A stretch of DNA of 64,000 bases, from NCBI GenBank assembly GCA_028870115.1, contig JAGWQH010000082.1, positions 1 through 64,000 on the forward strand, written 5' to 3'. Shown here piece by piece: positions 24,832 to 34,370 of this stretch (positions within the stretch are counted from its first letter, which is position 1; each line of letters opens with the position of its first letter). This DNA is from Candidatus Methylomirabilota bacterium (lineage in GTDB: Bacteria; Methylomirabilota; Methylomirabilia; Methylomirabilales; Methylomirabilaceae). The notes beneath the pieces were generated by a model. The model made no database searches, was not told where the DNA came from, and saw only the letters and a list, made by a program, of their open reading frames with translations. The position numbers and the translations under genes were made by a program.

Positions 24832-25796
24832 AGTTAGAGCGGAAGGAGCTGGTGGATCTGCTTCGGCAGATGCTCCTGATGCGCCGATTTGAGGAGAAGT
24901 GCGCGGAGATGTACGCTATGGGAAAGATCGGCGGCTTCCTCCATCTGTATATCGGTCAGGAGGCGGTGGCGACGGGCGCCATCTCAGTGTTGCGGCCGGA
25001 TGACTACGTCATTGCCAGCTATCGGGAACACGGCCATGCCTTGGCCAAGGGTTGCGATCCGGGGAAGATTATGGCGGAGCTGTTCGGGCGGGCAGACGGC
25101 CTCTGTAAAGGTAAAGGTGGCTCCATGCACCTGTTCGACAAGGCCAATCACTTCCTGGGCGGGCATGCGATCGTGGCCGGGCAGATCCCGATCGGGACCG
25201 GCGCCGCCTTTGCGAGCCAGTACGAGGGAAAGGATCAGGTCACACTCTGCTTCTTTGGAGACGCTGCCGTCAACCAGGGGGTATTTCACGAGGCGCTCAA
25301 TCTTGCGGCCCTGTGGCACCTACCGATCGTCTATATCTGCGAGAACAATCGCTACGGCATGGGTACGGCTGTAGAACGCGCTACCCCGGTCAGGGAGCTG
25401 TATCGGCGGGCTGAGGCATATGGAATGCCTGGCGAGGCGGTAGACGGGATGGACGTCCTGGCCGTTCGGGAGTGTGTAGGATTGGCTGTTGAACGGGCGC
25501 GACGAGAACGTCTCCCATCTCTGATTGAGGCTAAGACGTATCGATTCCGGGGGCACTCGATGGCGGATCCGGGGACCTACCGAACGAAAGATGAGGTCGA
25601 ACGGGAAAAGCAACGCGACCCCATCCTGCTTTTCCGGGATCACCTCATGGCTGAGGCGGTGATCAAGGAGTCGGATTGGAAGGCGCTGGAAAAGGAGGTC
25701 CGAATCACGGTAGAGGCGGCGGTCCGGTACGCCGATGCCTCCCCGGAGCCGCCCGTGGAGTGGCTGTGTACCGACGTCTACGTCTCAGAGCGCTGA
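24825..25796 (+). CDS. pdhA: Pyruvate dehydrogenase E1 alpha subunit
   Basis: The 323-residue subunit binds thiamine pyrophosphate with the beta subunit and decarboxylates pyruvate or a related 2-oxoacid. MRRFEEKCAEMYAMGKIGGFLHLYIGQEA and GKGGSMHLFD are typical. The TPP motif reads GDAAVNQGVFHEALNLAALW instead of the usual GDGA start. The phosphorylation-loop region FRGHSMADPGTYR is also present. It overlaps lipA by seven bases. Acetoin dehydrogenase is a close alternative by sequence, but the lipA/lipB setting favours the pyruvate enzyme. Confidence 0.88.
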   Translation: MLKLERKELVDLLRQMLLMRRFEEKCAEMYAMGKIGGFLHLYIGQEAVATGAISVLRPDDYVIASYREHGHALAKGCDPGKIMAELFGRADGLCKGKGGSMHLFDKANHFLGGHAIVAGQIPIGTGAAFASQYEGKDQVTLCFFGDAAVNQGVFHEALNLAALWHLPIVYICENNRYGMGTAVERATPVRELYRRAEAYGMPGEAVDGMDVLAVRECVGLAVERARRERLPSLIEAKTYRFRGHSMADPGTYRTKDEVEREKQRDPILLFRDHLMAEAVIKESDWKALEKEVRITVEAAVRYADASPEPPVEWLCTDVYVSER

Positions 25797-25812
25797 GGGA
25801 GGGAACGAGAGT

Positions 25813-26790
25813 ATGGCGATCATTACCTATCGAGAGGCCCTGAATCAGGCGCTCCGCGAAGAGATGCGCCGGGACCCTCGTGTGTTCCTTATGGGGGAGG
25901 AGGTCGGCCTCTACCAGGGGGCCTATAAGGTCAGCCAAGGTCTGCTTGAGGAGTTCGGCTCCAAGCGGGTCATCGATACCCCGATCAGCGAGGCCGGATT
26001 TACCGGCGTCGGCATCGGCGCAGCCATGGTCGGCTTGCGACCGATTGTGGAGATGATGACCTTTAATTTCGCGCTGGTGGCGATCGATCAGATCGTCAAT
26101 CAAGCGGCGAAGATCCTGTATATGTCCGGCGGCCAGTATAATGTCCCGATGGTCATTCGAGGTCCCGGCGGCCCGGCGCATCAATTGGCCGCTCAGCACT
26201 CCCAGAGCATGGAGTCGTATTTCTACCATGTTCCCGGTCTCAAGATTGTTCGTCCGGGGACTCCCAAGGATGCGAAGGGACTCCTCAAGAGTGCGATTCG
26301 GGACGATGATCCGGTCATCTTCATTGAGTCAGAGCTGCTGTACGGAACGAAGGGCGAGGTGCCGGATGGCGACTACACCATCCCACTCGGGGTCGGCGAA
26401 ATCAAGCGAGAAGGGCGCGATGTTACTATTGTGGCCTACTCCACAATGCTCCTGCTGGCCTTACAGACGGCAGAGGAGCTGGAGAAGGAAGGAATCTCCG
26501 CGGAGGTAGTGGATCCGCGTACGCTCCGCCCACTGGATACTGCGCTTATCATGGAATCGGTCAAAAAGACCAATCGGGCTATTGTTATGGAGTCCGGCGC
26601 CGGGTTTGCCGGGATCGGGTCCGGGATCGGAGCCATCATTTCTGAACAGGCCTTTGATTACCTGGACGCGCCGGTAGAGCGGGTCACCGGCGCGAACGCT
26701 CCGACGCCATATGCGAAGAATCTGGAACGCGCCAAGATCCCGAGCAAGGAACGGCTGATAGCGGCGGTGAAGAAGGTCCTCGCCGTTTAG
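25813..26790 (+). CDS. pdhB: Pyruvate dehydrogenase E1 beta subunit
   Basis: This 325-residue transketolase-like subunit pairs with E1 alpha. Typical motifs are VFLMGEEVGLYQGAYKVSQGL, DTPISEAGFTGVGIGAA, RGPGGPAHQLAAQHSQSME, VRPGTPKDAKGLLKSAIRD and VDPRTLRPLD. GGGAGGG stands before the ATG at 25813, 16 bases after pdhA; an in-frame start 78 bases up lies within pdhA and is not used. The 94 bases after it hold imperfect GGTCTGGTT/TAGACCAGAC repeats. Confidence 0.9.
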   Translation: MAIITYREALNQALREEMRRDPRVFLMGEEVGLYQGAYKVSQGLLEEFGSKRVIDTPISEAGFTGVGIGAAMVGLRPIVEMMTFNFALVAIDQIVNQAAKILYMSGGQYNVPMVIRGPGGPAHQLAAQHSQSMESYFYHVPGLKIVRPGTPKDAKGLLKSAIRDDDPVIFIESELLYGTKGEVPDGDYTIPLGVGEIKREGRDVTIVAYSTMLLLALQTAEELEKEGISAEVVDPRTLRPLDTALIMESVKKTNRAIVMESGAGFAGIGSGIGAIISEQAFDYLDAPVERVTGANAPTPYAKNLERAKIPSKERLIAAVKKVLAV

Positions 26791-26884
26791 GCCGGTTGGT
26801 CTGGTTAGTCTAGGCCAAATAGACGAAATAGACCAGACAGGCTAGATAGAACACGCGGTACACACAAGAATAAAAAGAGGAGAC

Positions 26885-28150
26885 ATGCGCACGATGGCCA
26901 TTTCTGTGGTCATGCCCCGGTTGAGCGATACCATGGAGGAGGGGAAGATCCTTCGATGGCTGAAGAAAGAGGGGGATCGCGTCGAGGGCGGTGAAATCAT
27001 CGCTGAGATCCAGACCGACAAGGCCGATATTGAGATGGAAGCCTTTGGATCGGGTACGCTTCGGAAGATTCTTGTCGGGGCGGGTCAATCAGCGCCGGTC
27101 GGCCAGCCGATAGGGGTGATCGCGGAGGAGGATGAGGATGTTTCGACGATGCTATCTCCTATCACAGGCGTAGCAGGTCAAGCTGCGAGGCCGGGTGAGC
27201 CGGAGGCTCCTGCGCCAGTCCCTCCCACGCTTCAGGCGGTCACTCCAGGACGCATCAAAGCCTCACCTCTGGCGAAGAGGCTTGCGCGAGCGCAGGGGAT
27301 CGAACTGTCGATAGTTAAGGGATCCGGCCCCGGCGGACGGATCATCCGCCGCGATGTGGATGCCATGATGTCAGCAACCGCCGCGGTCGGTCAGCGGGTG
27401 CCATCGATCTCGCCGGCGCCGCCGATTGCTGAGCGAGCCGTTGCGATTACCGTATCTACGCCATCGCCAGAGTTTGAGGATCGGGAGCTGTCCCCGATGC
27501 GTCGAGCGATTGCCAAGCGCGTGGCCCAGAGTACGGCGACTGTGCCCCACTTCTACCTGACGGTCGAGGTGGCAATGGACAAGGCGACGGAGTTGCGTGA
27601 CGCGATGCAGATCCAGGCGCCGGACCTCAAGGCGACCTTCACCGACATCATTATCAGGGCCGTGGTGATTGCGCTGGGACGACATGCGGCGGTGAATGCA
27701 TCATTCACGGGCGATCGGATTCGCGTCTACTCCCAAGTCAATCTCGGTATTGCGGTTGCTCTTGAAGAGGGATTAATCAACCCGGTGTTGCGCAACTGCG
27801 GTGAGAAAAGCCTGGTGCAAATCGCCAGAGAGTCGAAGAGTCTGGTCGAGCGAGCCAGGGCTCAGAAACTGAGGCCTGAAGAGTATACCGGAGCGACCTT
27901 CACTGTTTCGAACCTGGGCATGTATGAGATCGATGAGTTCACCGCGATCATCAACCCTCCAGAGGCCGCCATCCTGGCTATCGGCAGGATTCAGAGTAAG
28001 CCGGTCGTTATGAATGGAGCCGTACAGATCGGCCAGCGGATGCGAATGACGTTGTCGTGCGATCATCGGGCGGTAGATGGCGTGGCGGGAGCAACATTCC
28101 TTCAAGAGGTGAAGTGGCTGCTTGAGCATCCGTTTCACCTCGTTCTGTAA
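26885..28150 (+). CDS. pdhC: Dihydrolipoamide acyltransferase E2 of pyruvate dehydrogenase
   Basis: The 421-residue core subunit has a lipoyl domain (residues 3-80, lysine in QTDKADIEME), a Pro/Ala-rich linker, a peripheral subunit-binding domain at about 120-158 (ASPLAKRLARAQGIELS, GSGPGGRIIRRDV) and a catalytic domain from about 195 with the DHRAVDG active site near the end. The ATG at 26885 is close to its GAGGAG site; the ATG at 26894 is equally possible. Confidence 0.92.
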   Translation: MRTMAISVVMPRLSDTMEEGKILRWLKKEGDRVEGGEIIAEIQTDKADIEMEAFGSGTLRKILVGAGQSAPVGQPIGVIAEEDEDVSTMLSPITGVAGQAARPGEPEAPAPVPPTLQAVTPGRIKASPLAKRLARAQGIELSIVKGSGPGGRIIRRDVDAMMSATAAVGQRVPSISPAPPIAERAVAITVSTPSPEFEDRELSPMRRAIAKRVAQSTATVPHFYLTVEVAMDKATELRDAMQIQAPDLKATFTDIIIRAVVIALGRHAAVNASFTGDRIRVYSQVNLGIAVALEEGLINPVLRNCGEKSLVQIARESKSLVERARAQKLRPEEYTGATFTVSNLGMYEIDEFTAIINPPEAAILAIGRIQSKPVVMNGAVQIGQRMRMTLSCDHRAVDGVAGATFLQEVKWLLEHPFHLVL

Positions 28151-28161
28151 TCGGAGAATGG

Positions 28162-29574
28162 ATGAGGTCGGACGAGCGAACGTTTGATCTGGCGGTGGTT
28201 GGGGCGGGTCCCGGCGGCTATGTCGCATCGGTCCGCGCCGCGCAACTCGGGATGCGGGTGGCCCTGGTCGAGCGGGATCGCCTGGGTGGAACCTGCCTCA
28301 ACTGGGGGTGCATCCCGACGAAGGCATTGCTTCAGAGTTCGCAGGTACTGTCCCTCATGCGCCGGGCGGGAGAGTTTGGGATTTACGCCGACAACCTCCG
28401 GGCGGACTTCGGCATCGCTGTCAAGCGTAGTCGCGAGAAAGCCGAGCGCCTGTCCAAGGGGATTGAGTTCCTGATGCGTAAGAATAAAGTCACCGTCTTC
28501 TCCGGGGAAGCCCGCTTCACCGCGGTCAAGGAACTCGAGATTACAGACAGGGACGGAGGAAAGACGAGTGGGGCGATCCGCGCCGAAAAGATCCTCTTGG
28601 CAACCGGATCGAGGCCCAGGCTGCTGCCGGACGTGACGATTGACGGCAAGGTTGTACTCACCAGCACCGAGGCTATGCTGCTCAACCGGGCCCCTGCCTC
28701 CATGATCATCATCGGCGCGGGAGCGATCGGCGTGGAGTTCGCCGACATCTATCAGGCCTATGGAACGGCTGTGACACTCGTTGAGCTGCTGCCGGCGATC
28801 CTCCCTTATGAGGATGAGGAAATTGCCGCGCTACTCCACCGCGCTTTGACCAAAAAGGGGATCAAGATCCTCACCAACACAAGCGTTGAGCGGGTAGTTG
28901 TTGAGGCAGGGAAGGCCAAGGTCAGGATATCGAGCAGCGGCGAGAGCCAAGAGCTGCTTGGCGAGACGGTCCTGGTGGCGGTTGGCAGGATGCCGAACTC
29001 CGAGGTGGGCGGTTTGAAAGAGCTGGGCGTTGCGACAAGGAATGGGTTTGTCACGGTTAACGAGTGGATGGAGTCCAGCGTCCCAGGCATCTATGCTATC
29101 GGCGATCTTGCTGGTGCGCCGCTCTTGGCCCACAAGGCCTCTCACGATGGGATCGTTGCGATCGAAAAGATGGCCAAGCTGGATGACGTGGAGCCAGTGG
29201 ATCCCAGGAGAATCCCGAGTTGCACCTACTGTCACCCTCAAGTCGCCAGCATCGGTTTAACAGAGGCAAAGGCGAAGGCCAAGGGGTACACGATACGTGT
29301 CGGTCGGTTTCCCTTCAGCGCCAGCGGGATGGCGATTACCCTCGGCGAGACCGAAGGGATGGTCAAAGTAATCGCTGACGCGACGCATGGAGAGATCCTG
29401 GGGGTGCATATCATCGGCGCCCATGCCACCGAGCTGATTGCCGAGGCCGGGCTCGCGATTGCGTTGGAGGCCACGCCGGAGGAGATTGCCCGGTCGATCC
29501 ATGCCCATCCGACGCTTTCCGAGGCGATGGGTGAGGCTGCCCTGGCCGCGCTTGGCCGGGCCCTCCACGTGTAA
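28162..29574 (+). CDS. lpdA: Dihydrolipoamide dehydrogenase E3
   Basis: This 470-residue flavoprotein reoxidises the lipoyl arm and reduces NAD. FAD motif VVGAGPGGYVASVRAAQLG is at the N-terminus, the redox disulfide is in GGTCLNWGCIPTKAL, the NAD motif is IIIGAGAIGVEFADIY, and the C-terminal active site is HAHPTLSEAMGEA. It follows E2 by 11 bases. The set lipA-pdhA-pdhB-pdhC-lpdA-lipB makes a self-contained unit. Confidence 0.94.
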   Translation: MRSDERTFDLAVVGAGPGGYVASVRAAQLGMRVALVERDRLGGTCLNWGCIPTKALLQSSQVLSLMRRAGEFGIYADNLRADFGIAVKRSREKAERLSKGIEFLMRKNKVTVFSGEARFTAVKELEITDRDGGKTSGAIRAEKILLATGSRPRLLPDVTIDGKVVLTSTEAMLLNRAPASMIIIGAGAIGVEFADIYQAYGTAVTLVELLPAILPYEDEEIAALLHRALTKKGIKILTNTSVERVVVEAGKAKVRISSSGESQELLGETVLVAVGRMPNSEVGGLKELGVATRNGFVTVNEWMESSVPGIYAIGDLAGAPLLAHKASHDGIVAIEKMAKLDDVEPVDPRRIPSCTYCHPQVASIGLTEAKAKAKGYTIRVGRFPFSASGMAITLGETEGMVKVIADATHGEILGVHIIGAHATELIAEAGLAIALEATPEEIARSIHAHPTLSEAMGEAALAALGRALHV

Positions 29575-29608
29575 AGCGGGGTGTCGGGTGGAGGGTAGTT
29601 GTTACGTC

Positions 29609-29702
29609 GTCATTGCGAGCGACCAACGGAAGCGCGGCAATCTCACCGTTCTCCTACTAAAAAACGTCGAGATTGCTTCGTCGCTGCGCTCCTCGCAATG
29701 AC
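29609..29702. repeat. Dispersed palindromic repeat, GTCATTGCGAG type
   Basis: The element begins GTCATTGCGAG and ends CTCGCAATGAC, an 11-bp perfect terminal inverted repeat, with a second inner pair around AATCTC/GAGATT. Such elements recur across many environmental bacterial genomes. It lies between lpdA and lipB and carries no coding frame. Confidence 0.7.
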
Positions 29703-29732
29703 GCCTTCGTTCGTACGTTTGGAAGTGTGACA

Positions 29733-30464
29733 GTGAAGGCTTGCAGCCTAATCAACCTCGGACTTGTATCCTACGCCGAAGCGCTCACCCTGCAACGACG
29801 GTTGGCAACCTTTCGAGCTGAGGACCGCTTGGGAGATGTCCTGCTCCTCGTCGAGCATCCGCCGGTTATCACCCTTGGACGAGCTGGACGGAAGGCTCAC
29901 CTCCGTGTACCGGAATCTTCCCTTGCTACGCTGGGAGTAAGGTTTTTTGACGTAGAGCGTGGTGGCGATATGACCTATCATGGCCCTGGCCAGTTAGTGG
30001 GATACCCGATTCTCAATCTGGCCGATCACGGTCGTGATGTGCATCGATACCTTCGGCAGCTCGAAGAGGTTCTCATCGTAACTATATCGAGCTTCGGGAT
30101 CACGGCTGGTCGCTCACTCGGTCGAACGGGCGTCTGGGTCGACGATCGCAAAATCGCCTCGATAGGCATTCATGTCGGCCGTTGGATCACCCGCCATGGC
30201 TTCGCGCTGAACGTTGATGTGGACCTGGCGCCGTTTAAGCTGATCGTCCCCTGCGGTATCCAGGGCGCCAAGGTAACTAGTATGGCGCGGGAGTTATCCT
30301 GTCCGATCTCGATGCGTGAGGTAACGGCAGTTCTTACCGAACGTTTCAAGACTGAGTTCGGCGTATCGCTTCTGCCGACGTCGCTGCCTGAGCTTCTCAG
30401 TGCGAGGCGCCGCGCCGGCATGAGCGACAAGGATGAGGCGGCTCTCGTCGGGGGCGCGCGGTGA
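29733..30464 (+). CDS. lipB: Lipoyl(octanoyl) transferase
   Basis: LipB moves octanoyl from acyl carrier protein to the apo-E2 domains, making the substrate for LipA. Typical parts are LLLVEHPPVITLGR, GGDMTYHGPGQLVGYPILNL, KIASIGIHVGRWITRHGFALNV and the active-site cysteine with lysine region LIVPCGIQGAKVTSM. The GTG at 29733 was chosen because GGAAG stands seven bases before it; GTG at 29727 is too close. Its stop overlaps the next gene's ATG. Confidence 0.9.
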   Translation: MKACSLINLGLVSYAEALTLQRRLATFRAEDRLGDVLLLVEHPPVITLGRAGRKAHLRVPESSLATLGVRFFDVERGGDMTYHGPGQLVGYPILNLADHGRDVHRYLRQLEEVLIVTISSFGITAGRSLGRTGVWVDDRKIASIGIHVGRWITRHGFALNVDVDLAPFKLIVPCGIQGAKVTSMARELSCPISMREVTAVLTERFKTEFGVSLLPTSLPELLSARRRAGMSDKDEAALVGGAR

Positions 30465-31471
30465 TGGACTCTGCGCCTCCCCCTCGCGGGACGATCTTGA
30501 TTGTCGATGACCAGGAGGTCAACACTATGTTGGTCGAGACCGTCCTGGCCCTTGAGGGTTATGAGATTATCTCGGCATTGGATGGGGAGCGCGCCCTCGA
30601 ACTGGTAGCAGAGCGGCCGCCCGATCTGATCCTGCTTGATGTCATCATGCCGGGTATGAGCGGGTTCGAGGTATGCACTCGGCTCAAGGAGGACGAACGC
30701 ACCCGACTGATTCCCATCGTGATGGTAACCTCTCTGAGCGATCTGCAAGACAGAATTCGTGGAATTGAGGTTGGGGCCGACGACTTTTTGAGCAAGCCTT
30801 TTCACCCGGCGGAGTTGAGCGCGAGGGTACGATCCCTGCTGAAGCTCAAACAGATTACTGATGAGTTAGAAGATGCGGAGGACGTTTTGTGCACGTTGGC
30901 CCTGAGTGTCGAGGCCAAGGATGCCTATACAGAGGGACACTGCGAGCGATTGTCTCTGTACTCGGTAGCCCTCGGCCGGAATCTAGGCCTTTCCCAGGAG
31001 CAGTTGAAGGCGCTTCACCGCGGGGGCTATCTGCACGACGTGGGTAAGATTGCTGTTCCGGAATCGATTCTGAATAAAAAGGCGGGATTGACCGAGGAAG
31101 AATCGCGGATCATACAAGAACACCCGGTGATCGGAGAGCGGATCTGTAAGCCGCTCAAATCGCTGAAATTCGTCCTTCCGATCATTCGTTACCACCATGA
31201 ACGGTGGGACGGCTGTGGGTATCCTGACGGCTTGAGGGGGCAGGAGATTCCGCTTACTGCGAGGATCATTCAGACCGTTGATATCTACGACGCGCTGATA
31301 ACGGCTCGGCCCTATAAGCCCCAACTTGATATCCACCAGGTCGTTTCGATCATGCGACAGGCATCGGAGGAGGGTTCATGCGACCCCAGGTTAATAGACC
31401 GGTTTATCGGCTTGTTGCAGTCCGGTGAGACCTTGGTGGGTTTGGAAAAGCTGAGACCCCGGCGGCCTTAG
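30464..31471 (+). CDS. HD-GYP domain response regulator
   Basis: The protein of about 335 residues has an N-terminal receiver domain (ILIVDDQEVNT, phosphoacceptor Asp in LILLDVIMPGMSG, Lys in FLSKPFHPAE). A C-terminal HD-GYP domain carries HDVGKIAVPESILNK and HHERWDGCGYPDG. Such proteins hydrolyse cyclic di-GMP after phosphorylation by a partner kinase; no kinase gene is adjacent. Its ATG lies in the lipB stop (GTGATG), so translation is coupled. Confidence 0.9.
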   Translation: MDSAPPPRGTILIVDDQEVNTMLVETVLALEGYEIISALDGERALELVAERPPDLILLDVIMPGMSGFEVCTRLKEDERTRLIPIVMVTSLSDLQDRIRGIEVGADDFLSKPFHPAELSARVRSLLKLKQITDELEDAEDVLCTLALSVEAKDAYTEGHCERLSLYSVALGRNLGLSQEQLKALHRGGYLHDVGKIAVPESILNKKAGLTEEESRIIQEHPVIGERICKPLKSLKFVLPIIRYHHERWDGCGYPDGLRGQEIPLTARIIQTVDIYDALITARPYKPQLDIHQVVSIMRQASEEGSCDPRLIDRFIGLLQSGETLVGLEKLRPRRP

Positions 31472-31630
31472 CTGGACGCCTGTTCGACCCCTTTTCGGTT
31501 GTTCCTCCATGCAATCTCTGCTAGACTAAATCGAGTTTGAGGATCGGGTGTGAATCTCTATTTGATCTTATGTTTGCCATCTCCGTGAATCCGCGGTCGG
31601 GTTGCGCCGTCTTGCACCATAGAGCCTGCG

Positions 31631-32419
31631 ATGGCGCTGGATCTCCCGTATTCGGGGTCTCGTATGGCGAAGGTTGACGGAGCAGGGGGGCACCACGAGG
31701 GTGTGCCGGCCGTCGAGATCAAGGGTCTGGTCAAGTGGTATGGCGTATATCCGGCGCTGCGAGGCGTTGACCTGTGCGTTGGCCCTGGAGAGATCCTGGC
31801 GCTGTTTGGCCCAAACGGAGCAGGAAAGAGTACCCTGCTGAGAATTGTGGCCGGATTAGTGCGCCCGACTGCCGGATCAGTGCGGATCGACGGACTCGAA
31901 GTAGGCAGGAACAACGATGGCGTCAGGCGTATTGTCGGTGTGCTTGCCCATGGTCATCAACTGTACGAGACTCTGACCGGGCGTGAAAACCTTCTATTTG
32001 CGGCAACCATGCTGGGGCTGGATCGTCCCGCCGAGCGAGTCGCGGGGGTTCTGGCGAAGGTCGGACTGGAGGCCGCGGCAGAGGGTCGGGTCAGGACATT
32101 CTCCAGCGGGATGAAGCGGCGTCTTGCCCTGGCAAAACTGATGCTCCGTGAGCCTCAGGTCATGTTGCTCGACGAGCCGTTCACTAATCTTGACATCCAG
32201 GCGATGAAGCTATTGGAAGAATTCCTTATGGTCTCAAAGACTACGGGTGTGACGACGTTGTTGGCTACTCATAACCTGACGATGGGATGTGCCGTAGCGG
32301 ATCGCATGGCCGTCTTAGAGCAGGGGCGAGTAGTCTTTGACGCCCCACGGAACGAGGTGAGCCAGGAATCGTTGCGCTCTCTTTTTACGATTCATGGGGA
32401 GTCGTGGGGGGTCGAATGA
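31631..32419 (+). CDS. ccmA: Heme exporter ATP-binding protein
   Basis: This ATPase powers the Ccm complex that delivers heme for cytochrome c maturation. The protein (about 262 residues) shows Walker A GPNGAGKSTL, signature SSGMKRRLALAKLML, Walker B VMLLDEPFTNLD and a downstream His (LLATHNL). An N-terminal extension of about 25 residues precedes the domain; the ATG at 31664 is another possible start. The gene opens a run of overlapping ccm genes. A weak promoter may lie near 31499-31527. Confidence 0.85.
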   Translation: MALDLPYSGSRMAKVDGAGGHHEGVPAVEIKGLVKWYGVYPALRGVDLCVGPGEILALFGPNGAGKSTLLRIVAGLVRPTAGSVRIDGLEVGRNNDGVRRIVGVLAHGHQLYETLTGRENLLFAATMLGLDRPAERVAGVLAKVGLEAAAEGRVRTFSSGMKRRLALAKLMLREPQVMLLDEPFTNLDIQAMKLLEEFLMVSKTTGVTTLLATHNLTMGCAVADRMAVLEQGRVVFDAPRNEVSQESLRSLFTIHGESWGVE

Positions 32420-33093
32420 CCTTTGCCCGAATGGTGCTGGCGATCGCATGGAAGGATCTGGTGGTGGAGTGGCGCGATCGGGAAAGCATCACCGCCATGT
32501 GTTTTTTCGCGTTCCTGGTCTTGTTCCTCTTCAACTTTGCGCTCGGCGGGGATCAGACACTGATCCGGGGAGCCGCATCCGGCCTATTGTGGTTGGCCTT
32601 TGCCTTCACCGCTGTGCTTGGCCTGGCTCGATCGGTTCAGGGCGAACTGGCGAATGACTGTCTGGACGGTCTGCTCCTGTATCCGGCCGAGCGGGAGGCG
32701 ATTTTTCTGGGGAAACTGTGTGGCAGCTTCAGCGTGATCCTCCTGGTAGAGCTGATCAGCTTTCCCATCTTTGCGGTCCTGTACAACATGGACATCTGGT
32801 CGCAACTCCCCAAACTCCTGCTTATCACCGTGCCGGCGACGCTCGGATTCGCGACGGCCGGAACGTTGTTATCTACCATGACGGTGGGTCTGAGGGCGCG
32901 GGAGGCTATGCTGCCGTTTCTCCTGTTTCCCATGACGATCCCGTTGATATTGTCGGCTGTCAGGGGAACAGAGGTCATACTGCGACGTGAGGCATTCGAA
33001 CTCGCCATGCCCTGGCTCAAGCTGATGGCGGCGTTTGATGTGTTGTTTCTTGTGGGATCCTTGCTGACATTTGAACTGCTGGTTGAGGAATAA
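32416..33093 (+). CDS. ccmB: Heme exporter membrane protein CcmB
   Basis: A 225-residue inner-membrane protein with six hydrophobic segments, including CFFAFLVLFLFNFALGG and LPFLLFPMTIPLILSAV. It matches CcmB in size, in the LVVEWRDRESI start and in its place between ccmA and ccmC. Its ATG overlaps the ccmA stop as ATGA. It forms the permease of the ABC complex. Confidence 0.87.
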   Translation: MTFARMVLAIAWKDLVVEWRDRESITAMCFFAFLVLFLFNFALGGDQTLIRGAASGLLWLAFAFTAVLGLARSVQGELANDCLDGLLLYPAEREAIFLGKLCGSFSVILLVELISFPIFAVLYNMDIWSQLPKLLLITVPATLGFATAGTLLSTMTVGLRAREAMLPFLLFPMTIPLILSAVRGTEVILRREAFELAMPWLKLMAAFDVLFLVGSLLTFELLVEE

Positions 33094-33097
33094 GGCA

Positions 33098-33781
33098 ATG
33101 ATCCGACGACAGGTCGAACGGATACTGGGTCTTGGTGCGGCCCTTGGATTGCTGGTCGGCCTGTATGCAGGTTTTATCTATGCGCCGGCCGATGCGGCGC
33201 AGGGAGAGGTGCAGCGGCTGATGTACCTGCATGTGCCTTTGATCCTTGTCAGCTATCTGGCCTTTTTTGTCGTGTTCGTCGCGAGTGTCCTGTATCTGTG
33301 GCGCCGTCACCGCCAGCATGATGCGATCGCCCGCTCGTCCGCTGAGATCGGGGTGCTCTTCACGGCCCTGTCGATCGCGGTCGGCTCTATATGGGGGAGA
33401 CCGACCTGGGGGGCGTGGTGGACGTGGGATGCGCGGCTAACCACAACCGCCATCCTGCTATTGATGTTCCTCGGCTATCTGATGCTTCGGGCGCTGGTGG
33501 ACGATCCGTTACGAGGGGCCACCTTCTGTGCGGTGCTGGGGATTATCGGCTTTCTCGATGTTCCGATCATCCACATGTCGGTCGTGTGGTGGCGCACCTT
33601 GCACCAGCCCGCGTCGATCCTGAGGCCTGGCCCATCGATGGTAGCCATGGACATGCAGGTGGCGCTGTATTCGAACGTTGTGGCCTTCGGCCTGCTGTAC
33701 GTCTATCTCCTGATCAAGCGACTTCAGATCGAGGGAGCAAGAGAAGAGCTGTTCAGGCTGCAAATGGAATTACTGGGGTGA
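33098..33781 (+). CDS. ccmC: Heme exporter protein CcmC with WWD-type motif
   Basis: The 227-residue membrane protein loads heme onto CcmE. The tryptophan-rich heme-handling motif is visible as RPTWGAWWTWDARLT near residue 100. The flanking histidines lie in YLHVPLILVSY and IHMSVVWWRTLHQP. Six hydrophobic segments are present. The ATG is four bases after ccmB; the stop overlaps the ccmD start. Confidence 0.92.
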   Translation: MIRRQVERILGLGAALGLLVGLYAGFIYAPADAAQGEVQRLMYLHVPLILVSYLAFFVVFVASVLYLWRRHRQHDAIARSSAEIGVLFTALSIAVGSIWGRPTWGAWWTWDARLTTTAILLLMFLGYLMLRALVDDPLRGATFCAVLGIIGFLDVPIIHMSVVWWRTLHQPASILRPGPSMVAMDMQVALYSNVVAFGLLYVYLLIKRLQIEGAREELFRLQMELLG

Positions 33782-33924
33782 ATCCATGGTCCTATGTTCT
33801 GGCCGGGTATCTACTTACTGCTATGAGTATCCTCGTCTATCTCTTATCGCTTAACTGGCGGAAGAGGGCGCTGAGCGCTCAGCGTGATGCCCTCAGACGG
33901 CAACGGAAGGATACGACAGGATGA
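33778..33924 (+). CDS. ccmD: Small heme exporter subunit CcmD
   Basis: A 48-residue gene starting at GTG in a GTGA overlap with ccmC. The product has one membrane segment (YVLAGYLLTAMSILVYLLSL) and a basic tail (RKRALSAQRDALRRQRK), the usual CcmD plan. Its end overlaps ccmE by four bases. CcmD helps release holo-CcmE from the ABC complex. Confidence 0.82.
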   Translation: MNPWSYVLAGYLLTAMSILVYLLSLNWRKRALSAQRDALRRQRKDTTG

Positions 33925-34370
33925 CGAAGAAGACCAAACTGCTATTGGGCGGAAGTATCATAGTGGCGGCCCTCGCGTACCTGATCAACAGCGGGATCCG
34001 CGAGGCTGCCGTTTATTATATCACGCCCTCTGAGTTGAAGGCGAAGGGCGACGCGGTATCCGATCGATCGTTGCGCCTCGGTGGGATGGTGGTACCGGGG
34101 TCGCTCCACTGGGAGCCGCAGACGCTGAAGCTGACATTCCGTCTGACAGACGGGAAGGAGGAGGTAGCGGTCGAGCATACGGGCTCTCCGCCTGACCTCT
34201 TCAAGGAAGGCGCTGGCGCGGTAGTCGAGGGGAAGTGTGTGAAGGGTGGTCCATTTCAGTCGAGCATGATTATGGCCAAGCACTCCGAAGAGTATCATCC
34301 GCCTGGGAAAGGGCAAGCCCAAGCGGAGCATATCCACCGAACATCAGTCACACCACGAAGCACACAATAA
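33921..34370 (+). CDS. ccmE: Heme chaperone CcmE
   Basis: CcmE carries heme covalently on a histidine in the periplasm. A membrane anchor is at residues 7-25, a beta-barrel follows (YYITPSELKAKG, LRLGGMVVPGS), and the heme-binding HxxxY is present as AKHSEEYHPP. At 149 residues it is complete. Its stop and the next gene's ATG overlap by one base (TAATG). Confidence 0.92.
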   Translation: MTKKTKLLLGGSIIVAALAYLINSGIREAAVYYITPSELKAKGDAVSDRSLRLGGMVVPGSLHWEPQTLKLTFRLTDGKEEVAVEHTGSPPDLFKEGAGAVVEGKCVKGGPFQSSMIMAKHSEEYHPPGKGQAQAEHIHRTSVTPRSTQ